Positions 44,688 through 51,958 of a stretch of 59,996 nucleotides of DNA are shown one piece after another. Location: positions 1 through 59,996 of the forward strand of contig JAGAXW010000011.1 in NCBI GenBank assembly GCA_017847725.1, given 5' to 3'. Made by a program: the position numbers and the translations under genes. Each line of letters starts with the position of its first letter. Positions within the stretch are counted from its first letter, which is position 1. Source of the DNA: Prevotella sp. GTDB taxonomy: Bacteria; Bacteroidota; Bacteroidia; Bacteroidales; Bacteroidaceae. The notes beneath the pieces were generated by a model. It worked only from the letters and a program-made list of their open reading frames with translations. It ran no database searches and was not told the origin of the DNA.

Positions 44688-44704
44688 ACATAAAAAGCTT
44701 CAAT

Positions 44705-45469
44705 ATGCAAGACGTCTTACAAGAGATTGTGGCCCACAAACGGCAGGAACTGGACCGCATGGTCAGGAAGAAGGTTTCCATGAGGGAGGCCCTGCTGTCG
44801 TCTGACAGTGGAATCATTGCCGAGTTCAAGCGCCGTTCGCCCTCCAAGGGATGGATCAAGGAAGAAGGTCGCGCCGACCTCATCCCCCTGAGCTATCAGC
44901 AAAACGGGGCTGCCGCTCTGAGCATCCTGACGGACAAGCGGTATTTTGGCGGTCACGACGAATTCATCCGCATGGCGCGACAGAGCGGTGTCGTTCTCCC
45001 CATACTCTACAAGAATTTCGTCATCAGTGAGTTGCAGCTCTACGAGGCGCTGTTGTGCGGTGCTTCTGCCGTACTACTCATCGCCGCCTGCCTGACTAAG
45101 TCGCAGTGTGCCGCACTGATTGAGAAGGCACATGCCTTAGGACTCGAGGTGCTGCTCGAGATGCACGGCGAACAGGAGCTCGAATATGCCGAACTGTCGC
45201 CCGACATGTATGGCATCAACAACCGCAACCTCGGCTCCTTCGTCACCGATGTCGACAACAGCTACCGACTGGCCGAGAAGCTGCGCGCTGCCGTTGCCTC
45301 CACGACGGGTTCGGCCACTCCCGTCCTCGTCAGCGAGAGCGGCATCTCCTGTCCGCAGACCGTTCGCGAACTGCGCCAGGCTGGCTTCCGTGGTTTTCTC
45401 ATCGGCGAGACGTTTATGCGCGAGCCCGACCCCGGCCGGGGCCTCGCCAGATTCATCAGTCAACTATGA
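44705..45469 (+). CDS. trpC: Indole-3-glycerol phosphate synthase
   Basis: 254 residues: IIAEFKRRSPSKG with the catalytic Lys, LYKNFVISELQLYEA, VLLEMHGEQEL, GINNRNL and LVSESGI, all standard for TrpC. It closes the indole ring. It is separate from TrpF, whose gene overlaps its end by 4 bp. Confidence 0.97.
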   Translation: MQDVLQEIVAHKRQELDRMVRKKVSMREALLSSDSGIIAEFKRRSPSKGWIKEEGRADLIPLSYQQNGAAALSILTDKRYFGGHDEFIRMARQSGVVLPILYKNFVISELQLYEALLCGASAVLLIAACLTKSQCAALIEKAHALGLEVLLEMHGEQELEYAELSPDMYGINNRNLGSFVTDVDNSYRLAEKLRAAVASTTGSATPVLVSESGISCPQTVRELRQAGFRGFLIGETFMREPDPGRGLARFISQL

Positions 45470-46098
45470 ACAGTGGAATTATCAAGGTTTGCGGCATGCG
45501 CGACGCCGACAACATCCGCGCTGTCGAGCAGTTAGGTATCGACTGGATGGGCTTCATCTTTTACGAGCGCTCCGGCCGCTACGTCAGTGAGCGCCCAGCC
45601 TACCTGCCCACCAGCGTCAAGCGCGTGGGGGTCTTTGTCGATGCCGCCATTGACACGGTCGGGGCGAAGATTGCAGAATATGCCCTCGACTTCGTCCAGC
45701 TGCACGGCAACGAGAGTGCCGACTACATCCGTCGACTCCGCAGCACATACTGCCCGTCGGTCGGCGTCATCAAGGCCATCAGCATCGAGACCGCTGCCGA
45801 CCTCCGTCGACACGAGCTGTACGACGGCACTGTTGACTTTTTTCTCTTCGACACCCGCTGCACAACGGTGGGTGGCAGCGGGCGCCATTTCGACTGGTCC
45901 GTACTCGACGGCTACGACGGCTCGGTGCCCTTCCTGCTCAGTGGCGGCATCGGTCCCGACGACGCCGGGCGCATCAGCACCTTCCGACATCCTAAGTTAG
46001 CGGGTATCGACCTCAACTCCCGCTTCGAGTCAAGCCCAGCCCTAAAAGATATCATAAAATTAAAACAATTTATCCATGACTACCAACAACATCAATAA
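45466..46098 (+). CDS. trpF: Phosphoribosylanthranilate isomerase
   Basis: 210 residues: IIKVCGMRDADNI with the catalytic Cys, GFIFYERSGRYV, DFVQLHGNES, FFLFDTR with the catalytic Asp, and LSGGIGPDDA. It is a TIM barrel that performs the Amadori rearrangement between TrpD and TrpC. Its last 23 bp overlap trpA. Confidence 0.96.
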   Translation: MNSGIIKVCGMRDADNIRAVEQLGIDWMGFIFYERSGRYVSERPAYLPTSVKRVGVFVDAAIDTVGAKIAEYALDFVQLHGNESADYIRRLRSTYCPSVGVIKAISIETAADLRRHELYDGTVDFFLFDTRCTTVGGSGRHFDWSVLDGYDGSVPFLLSGGIGPDDAGRISTFRHPKLAGIDLNSRFESSPALKDIIKLKQFIHDYQQHQ

Positions 46099-46858
46099 AC
46101 TCTTTTCCGAGAATAAAGACAACAAACTGCTGTCAATTTATTTCTGCGCAGGAGCGCCCACCCTCGACAGTACGGCCAACACCATTCTGACGCTGCAGCA
46201 GAGGGGCATATCAATGATAGAAGTGGGCATCCCCTTCAGCGACCCCATGGCCGACGGCCCTGTCATCCAGGACGCTGCCACCACAGCCCTGAAGAACGGC
46301 ATGACCCTGCCGCTACTCTTCAGCCAACTCAAGGCCATCAAGGAGCAAGTGCACATTCCCCTTGTGCTGATGGGCTACCTCAACCCCATCATGCAGTACG
46401 GCATCGAGGCGTTCTGCCAGTCGTGCGTGGCCAGCGGAGTGAGCGGCATGATCATCCCCGACCTGCCCTTCAAGGACTATCTGGAAGAGGTGAAACCCAT
46501 TGCCGACCGTTACGACCTGCGCGTCATCATGCTCATTACCCCTGAGACCAGCGACGAGCGCATCCGCTTCATCGACGACCATACCGACGGATTTATCTAC
46601 ATGGTCAGCTCTGCCGCCATCACGGGTGCCCAGCGGTCGTTCGACGAACAGAAGCAGCAGTATTTCCGCCGCATCGACCAGATGCAGCTGCGCAATCCGC
46701 GCATGATTGGCTTCGGCATCAGCAACGCCCAGACACTCAAGGCCGCCCAGGACAACGCCGCCGGCGCCATCATCGGTTCCAAGTTCGTAGCCCTGCTCCA
46801 AGAGACGCAGAACGCCGACAAGGCACTCGACCAGCTCTTCGACGCCCTGCGCCATTGA
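46076..46858 (+). CDS. trpA: Tryptophan synthase alpha chain
   Basis: 260 residues: MIEVGIPFSDPMADGPVIQ with catalytic Glu and Asp, PLVLMGYLNPIMQYG and GFGISNAQTL. It cleaves indole-glycerol phosphate and passes indole to TrpB. It is the last gene of the operon; a hairpin with T-run follows 20 bp after the stop. Confidence 0.97.
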   Translation: MTTNNINKLFSENKDNKLLSIYFCAGAPTLDSTANTILTLQQRGISMIEVGIPFSDPMADGPVIQDAATTALKNGMTLPLLFSQLKAIKEQVHIPLVLMGYLNPIMQYGIEAFCQSCVASGVSGMIIPDLPFKDYLEEVKPIADRYDLRVIMLITPETSDERIRFIDDHTDGFIYMVSSAAITGAQRSFDEQKQQYFRRIDQMQLRNPRMIGFGISNAQTLKAAQDNAAGAIIGSKFVALLQETQNADKALDQLFDALRH

Positions 46859-46878
46859 ATTATTTTATAAATAATGTG

Positions 46879-46906
46879 AAAGAGGGCGATGTTTCGCTCT
46901 TTTTTC
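46879..46906 (+). terminator. Terminator of the trp operon
   Basis: AAAGAGGGCGA pairs with TCGCTCTTT with a small bulge, followed by a run of T. The T-run leads directly into the TATCTTTG box (46908-46915) of the next gene, so terminator and promoter abut. Confidence 0.65.
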
Positions 46907-46945
46907 TTATCTTTGCATGCAGAAACTACTAAACGAATTAAAATA

Positions 46946-49900
46946 ATGAAAAGACTATTCCAGACGCTGCTGCTGTGCACGCTCGTCGCCCTCGGCCTAC
47001 AGGCACAGGGATGGAACGCCCAGCAGTACAAGCAGATTGAGCAGAGCATCCGCATGCCGCAATTTGCAAACACCGTGTACGACATCACCAAGTATGGGGC
47101 AAAGCCGACAGCCACCGCAGCAAAGAACCAAAAGGCCATCCAGAAGGCCATCGACAAGTGCTCGGCCAAGGGTGGCGGCCGTGTCGTGGTGCCTGCTGGC
47201 AAGAAGTTTCTTACCGCTGCCATCCAGCTGAAGTCGGGTGTCAACCTCGTCATCGAGGAAGGCGCCGTACTGGAGTTTGCCTTCCAGCCGGAGCTCTACC
47301 CCATCGTGCCCACCCGCTGGGAGGGGTTAGACTGCTGGAACCTCAGTCCGCTCATCTATGCCTATAAGGCCAAGGACATCGCCATCACGGGGCGCGGCAC
47401 CATCGACGGTGGCGGCTCCAACCAGACATGGTGGCCCTGGTGTGGCAACAAGAGGTTCGGCATGAAGGAGGGCGGCATCGCCCAGAACATGGGAGCCCGC
47501 GCCCGTCTGCTGAAGCAGGCCGAAGACGGTGTCGACATGGACCAGCGCCGCTTCGGTCCCAAGGACGGTCTGCGCCCGCAGATGATTAATTTCAACCAGT
47601 GCAACGGCATCCTCATCGAGAATGTCACCCTGCTGCGCTCGCCCTTCTGGGTCATCCACCCGCTGCTGTCGCAGGACATCACCGTGCGCGGCGTACATAT
47701 TAACAACGACGGCCCCAACGGCGACGGCTGCGACCCCGAGTCGTGCGACCGCGTGCTTATCGAGAACTGTTTCTTCAATACGGGCGACGACTGCATCGCC
47801 ATCAAGAGCGGCCGCAACAACGACGGTCGCGAGGGCGGACAGGGCCGCTTTGCAGGCACCCCCTCCAAGAACATCATCATCCGCGGCTGTAAGATGCAGA
47901 ACGGTCATGGCGGCGTGGTCATCGGCTCTGAAATCAGCGGTGGCTGCCAGAACGTGTATGCAGAGAACTGTGAGATGGACTCGCCCAGCCTCGACCGCGT
48001 GCTCCGTATCAAGACCAATTCGTGCCGTGGCGGCATCATCGAGAATATCAACATGCGCAACATCAACGTCGGCCAGTGCCGTGAGGCAGTGCTCAAGATC
48101 AACACCGACTACGAGCCACGCGAGATATGCTGCCGTGGCTTCTATCCCACCGTGCGCAACGTCACAATGGAGAACGTCACCTGCAAACGCTCCAAGTACG
48201 GCGTCATGATTGTAGGCTATCAGGACGAGAAGCTCTCCAACACCATCAACAACATCAACGTGCGCAACTGCCACTTCGACGGTGTCCACGACAAGCCCGT
48301 CCATCAGGTAGGCCGCGCCGAGAACGTCACCTACGACAACCTCGTCGTCAACGGCTCCCTCGTGCTCCAGAACCCGCCCTACAAGCACTATTCCGAGTGG
48401 CTCACCTACAGCGAGATGAAGCGCGTGCCCAAGAGCTACCTGCTCGACTTCTCCAAGAAGCCCAAGTGGAGCTACGTGATGGGCATCGAACTGGAAGGCA
48501 TGCTCGACACCTATCTGAAGTATGGTGGCGAGGATATCCGCAAATACTGTCAGGAGTATACCGACACCATGATCAACCAGAAGGGCGACATCCGCGGCTA
48601 TAACATCCTCGACTACAACCTCGACAACATCCGCACAGGCCACTTCGTCACCCGCATGTATCAGAACTGGCCCGAGCAGAAGAACCTGCTGGCCATGCAG
48701 ACCATGATGAAGCAGCTGCAGAACCAGCCGCGCACCATCGCCGACAAGGTATACTGGCACAAGGCCATCTACGCCTATCAGGTATGGCTCGACGGCATCT
48801 TCATGGGACTGCCCTTCCGCACGCTGACGGCCCCCATCACCACCCCCAAGGCCAAAGCCAAGAAGCACCGCGCCACCCCAGCCATCTCTCCCGCTGTCCT
48901 CGCCATCTACGACGATGCCGTCAATCAGCTGAAGATTACCTACCAGCGCACGCTCGACCCGAAGACCGGCCTCAACCGCCATGCCTACGACGAGACCCGC
49001 AAGACCTTCTGGGCCGACCGTCAGACCGGACTCTCACAGCACTGCTGGGGACGCGCCCAGGGCTGGTACACCATGGCCCTCATCGAGGTACTCGACGCAC
49101 TGCCCGCTGACTATGCCCGCCGTGCCGAGGTCATCGACCTGCTGCAGAAAGACTTTGATGCCATCCTCAAGTGGCAGGACAAGCAGACAGGTGTGTGGTA
49201 TCAGGTAATGGACGCTCCCGGCAGAGAGGGCAACTATCTGGAGTCCACCTGTTCCAGCATGTTTGCCTACGCCCTGCTGAAGGCCTACCGCAAAGGCTAC
49301 GTCGGTGAGAAATACCGCGACGCAGGCATACGCGCCTACAAGGGCATCATCAAGAACTTCATCAAGGTGAATGTCGACAAGACCATCTCGCTCACCAACT
49401 GCTGTGCCGTAGCAGGCCTTGGCCCGGCTGCTACGCCTGAGGTGCAGGCCGCCATGAAGCAGGTCAACCCCAAGGGCAGCGTCAAGGAGAACCGCAAGCG
49501 CGACGGCAGTTACCAATACTATCTGAGCGAACCCATACGCGACAATGACGCCAAGGGCGTCGGGCCGTTCATCTGGGCCTCGCTGGAAATGGAGATGCTT
49601 GGTTACACCACCGAAAACATAACAGCCTCGATTGATCGCGAGGCTGTTCTTTTTCGTAATAGTCCCGTCATCACCCAGGCCGACACGCTCGCATCCCTCA
49701 CCGTAGGCAACGGCCACTTCTGCACCACCGTCGACATCACCGGCCTCCAGACCTATGTCGACGACTACAAGAACGGCATCCCCCTCAACGCCATGAGCGA
49801 CTGGGGCTGGCACGCCTTCCCCAACACCGAGTCCCTCACCCCCGCCGAGACCGAGAAGTCCTACGACTTCGGCCACGGCCACCCCGAGGTCTACGCCATC

Positions 49901-51856
49901 GAGTACAAGAAGCCCAAGAAAACCACCCATGCCACCGCTGCCACCCCTCCCGCCGGTTCTCCGGCGGGCACAACAAGCTCTCCCGCAGCCCCCTCCCCCC
50001 GCAACATCGCCGCCACAGAATACTTCCGCGTCAATCCCCACCGCCTCAACCTCGGTGCCATCGGTCTCCGTCTGCAGCATGCCGACGGCCGTCCCGTAGC
50101 CCTGAGCGAGCTCACCGACATCCGCCAGCAGCTCTCGTTATGGAATGGCCAGATAGAGTCCGCCTATAAGATTGACGGCCAGCCCGTCAGCGTGGTCACC
50201 ACAGCCCACCCCGACCACGACGCCACCGCCTACCGCATCAGTTCGCCCCTGCTCGCAAGCGGCCGTGCCCGAGTCACCCTCCGTCTGCCCTATCCCACCG
50301 GCCGCCATGCCGACGATGCCAGCGACTGGACCGCCGTCAACAAGCATACAAGCCGCATCGTCGAGCAGAGTGCCGCCAGTGCCGTCATCGAGCACCGCCT
50401 CGACACCACCGTCTATTACATCCGCCTCAGTTGGGAGGGCCCTGCCACCATCGCCGCCACCGCCCCCCACGAATACACCATCACCCCCACCACCGCCGAC
50501 CTCTCCCTCGTCGCCGAATACACCGCCACCCCAGCCACCTCTCCCGCCGGTTCCCCGGCGGGCACAGCATCCTTCTCCGCCGTCCAGAAAGCCGCCCACA
50601 AGTTCTGGCACAAGTTCTGGACCACCACAGCCTTCGCCGACTTCGGCCGCTGTACCGACCCGCGCGCCAAGGAACTGGAGCGCCGCGTCGTACTCTCCCA
50701 GTACCTCACCCGCATCAACTGCGCCGGCAACATGCCGCCCCAAGAGACAGGCCTCACCTATAACACCTGGTTCGGCCGCCCCCATCTGGAGATGACGTGG
50801 TGGCATGCCGTCGACTTCGCCCTTTGGAACCAGCCGCAGGTGGTAGCCCGCATGCTGCGCTGGTACGACGACACCGCAGCCCCCATAGCCCGTAAGATTG
50901 CCGAGCGGCAAGGCTTCAAGGGCCTGCGCTGGATGAAGATGACCGACCCCTGGGCCGGCGAGGCACCGTCGAACACAGGCTCCTTCCTCACATGGCAGCA
51001 GCCCCACTACATCTACCTGGCCGAGGAGATGTACCGCGCACAGCCCGGCACAGAGACGCTGCAGCGCTATGCCGCCAACGTAGAGGCCACGGCCGACTTC
51101 ATGGCCGACTTTGCCGCCAGCGGCCATCTCTTCGGACAGACCGCCATGCAGGAGTGCATGACCAAGGACATCAGCTACGACCACCCCTTCGAGCTGGCCT
51201 ACTGGCGCTACGGCCTCAGCATCGCCCAGCAGTGGCGTGAGCGCAGGGGCCTGCCCCGTCGCAGCGACTGGGATGCCGTGATGGCACGCCTCGCCCCCCT
51301 GCCCATGAAGGACGGCATCATCACCGCCGGCCTTCCCAAGGGCAAGACCACCGGCCTCGCCCCCTTCGACCCCTTCGCCACCACTGCCGCCGGTTCTCCG
51401 GCGGGTCCCACCGAGACCTTCGCCGAGAAGACGCGCAACGACCACCCCGCCTGCATCGCCCCCTTCGCCATGCTCCCCGCCACCCCAACCACCCCTCCCG
51501 CCGGTTCTCCGGCCGGCCAATCCACCCTCCGCTGGGTCATGCAGAACTGGAACTGGCAGACCACGTGGGGCTGGGACTACGGCATGATAGCGATGGCCGC
51601 AGCCCGTCTGGGCATGCCTGACGTCGCCCTCGACGCCCTGCTTATCGACACGCAGAAGAACACCTATCTCAAGAACGGCCACAACTTCCAGACGGCCGAC
51701 CGCCTGCGCCTCTACCTGCCCGGCAATGGTGCCCTGCTCACCGCCGTCGCCATGATGTGTGCCGGCTGGGACGGCTGCACCGAGGTGCTCAACCCCGGCT
51801 TCCCCAAGGACGGACGCTGGCAGGTGCGCTGGGAGGGACTGCACCGCATGCAGTAA
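46946..51856 (+). CDS. Giant pectinase: GH28 + GH105 + third glycosidase-like domain
   Basis: 1636 residues from the ATG at 46946 (MKRLFQTLLLCTLVALGLQA, signal peptide). Residues about 30-470 are a GH28 polygalacturonase beta-helix with NGDGCDPES near 257, GDDCIAIKSG near 279, GHGGVVIGSE near 319 and RIKTN near 353. Residues about 500-890 are a GH105 unsaturated rhamnogalacturonyl/galacturonyl hydrolase (NLDNIRTGHF, GLSQHCWGRAQGWYTMAL). Residues about 892-1636 have a beta-sandwich followed by a Trp-rich helical part (TYNTWFGRPHLEMTWWHAVDFALW), like (alpha/alpha)6 glycosidases of the GH65/GH95 kind, family uncertain. Linkers hold PAGSPAG insertions from palindromic elements. One chain could cut the backbone and trim its ends. 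The C-terminal tail of the other secreted enzymes is absent. Confidence 0.88.
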   Translation: MKRLFQTLLLCTLVALGLQAQGWNAQQYKQIEQSIRMPQFANTVYDITKYGAKPTATAAKNQKAIQKAIDKCSAKGGGRVVVPAGKKFLTAAIQLKSGVNLVIEEGAVLEFAFQPELYPIVPTRWEGLDCWNLSPLIYAYKAKDIAITGRGTIDGGGSNQTWWPWCGNKRFGMKEGGIAQNMGARARLLKQAEDGVDMDQRRFGPKDGLRPQMINFNQCNGILIENVTLLRSPFWVIHPLLSQDITVRGVHINNDGPNGDGCDPESCDRVLIENCFFNTGDDCIAIKSGRNNDGREGGQGRFAGTPSKNIIIRGCKMQNGHGGVVIGSEISGGCQNVYAENCEMDSPSLDRVLRIKTNSCRGGIIENINMRNINVGQCREAVLKINTDYEPREICCRGFYPTVRNVTMENVTCKRSKYGVMIVGYQDEKLSNTINNINVRNCHFDGVHDKPVHQVGRAENVTYDNLVVNGSLVLQNPPYKHYSEWLTYSEMKRVPKSYLLDFSKKPKWSYVMGIELEGMLDTYLKYGGEDIRKYCQEYTDTMINQKGDIRGYNILDYNLDNIRTGHFVTRMYQNWPEQKNLLAMQTMMKQLQNQPRTIADKVYWHKAIYAYQVWLDGIFMGLPFRTLTAPITTPKAKAKKHRATPAISPAVLAIYDDAVNQLKITYQRTLDPKTGLNRHAYDETRKTFWADRQTGLSQHCWGRAQGWYTMALIEVLDALPADYARRAEVIDLLQKDFDAILKWQDKQTGVWYQVMDAPGREGNYLESTCSSMFAYALLKAYRKGYVGEKYRDAGIRAYKGIIKNFIKVNVDKTISLTNCCAVAGLGPAATPEVQAAMKQVNPKGSVKENRKRDGSYQYYLSEPIRDNDAKGVGPFIWASLEMEMLGYTTENITASIDREAVLFRNSPVITQADTLASLTVGNGHFCTTVDITGLQTYVDDYKNGIPLNAMSDWGWHAFPNTESLTPAETEKSYDFGHGHPEVYAIEYKKPKKTTHATAATPPAGSPAGTTSSPAAPSPRNIAATEYFRVNPHRLNLGAIGLRLQHADGRPVALSELTDIRQQLSLWNGQIESAYKIDGQPVSVVTTAHPDHDATAYRISSPLLASGRARVTLRLPYPTGRHADDASDWTAVNKHTSRIVEQSAASAVIEHRLDTTVYYIRLSWEGPATIAATAPHEYTITPTTADLSLVAEYTATPATSPAGSPAGTASFSAVQKAAHKFWHKFWTTTAFADFGRCTDPRAKELERRVVLSQYLTRINCAGNMPPQETGLTYNTWFGRPHLEMTWWHAVDFALWNQPQVVARMLRWYDDTAAPIARKIAERQGFKGLRWMKMTDPWAGEAPSNTGSFLTWQQPHYIYLAEEMYRAQPGTETLQRYAANVEATADFMADFAASGHLFGQTAMQECMTKDISYDHPFELAYWRYGLSIAQQWRERRGLPRRSDWDAVMARLAPLPMKDGIITAGLPKGKTTGLAPFDPFATTAAGSPAGPTETFAEKTRNDHPACIAPFAMLPATPTTPPAGSPAGQSTLRWVMQNWNWQTTWGWDYGMIAMAAARLGMPDVALDALLIDTQKNTYLKNGHNFQTADRLRLYLPGNGALLTAVAMMCAGWDGCTEVLNPGFPKDGRWQVRWEGLHRMQ
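48872..48896 (+). repeat. Degenerate left half of the palindromic coding element
   Basis: The sequence encoding ATPAISPA matches the left half of the copy at 50525 with about two differences, in the same reading frame. The hairpin half is missing. It lies in the GH105 domain, in a place where relatives have a short loop. Confidence 0.5.
49931..49968 (+). repeat. In-frame palindromic coding element, copy 1 in the pectinase gene
   Basis: It encodes ATAATPPAGSPAG. The hairpin is CCCGCCGG-TTCT-CCGGCGGG (49949-49968), an 8-bp perfect stem with a four-base loop. Confidence 0.8.
50525..50562 (+). repeat. In-frame palindromic coding element, copy 2 in the pectinase gene
   Basis: It encodes ATPATSPAGSPAG. 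The stem (50543-50550 with 50555-50562) is perfect and the loop is TTCC. Confidence 0.8.
51377..51405 (+). repeat. In-frame palindromic coding element, copy 3 (shortened)
   Basis: It encodes ATTAAGSPAG and is three codons shorter than the others. The stem keeps seven of eight pairs (51386-51405). Confidence 0.75.
51479..51516 (+). repeat. In-frame palindromic coding element, copy 4 in the pectinase gene
   Basis: It encodes ATPTTPPAGSPAG. The right arm is CCGGCCGG, so the stem has one mismatch. Confidence 0.8.
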
Positions 51857-51859
51857 GAC

Positions 51860-51871
51860 GTAAACGTTTTC
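51860..51871. promoter_or_regulatory. AAACGTTT palindrome upstream of the pectate lyase gene
   Basis: GTAAACGTTTTC holds the 8-bp palindrome AAACGTTT (51862-51869) just after the pectinase stop and 90 bp before the lyase start. The same core occurs at 54590 before the second pectin methylesterase. A -7 box TACCTTTG follows at 51917-51924. It resembles LacI-type operators. Confidence 0.45.
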
Positions 51872-51958
51872 AGCATTATTAACTCATTTTATGAAGCGAT
51901 TGCAGACAAAAAGCCGTACCTTTGCAACCAGCAAATAACACCTTATACTAACAAACAA

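Noticed and set aside
47327-48982. 551-codon open frame on the minus strand
   Set aside because: Antisense of the GH28/GH105 gene; Val-, Ala- and Asp-rich composition and no recognisable motif.
50138-51844. 568-codon open frame on the minus strand
   Set aside because: Antisense of the third domain of the pectinase fusion; Gly/Val/Ala-rich, and the repeat elements read as GG-rich nonsense in this frame.
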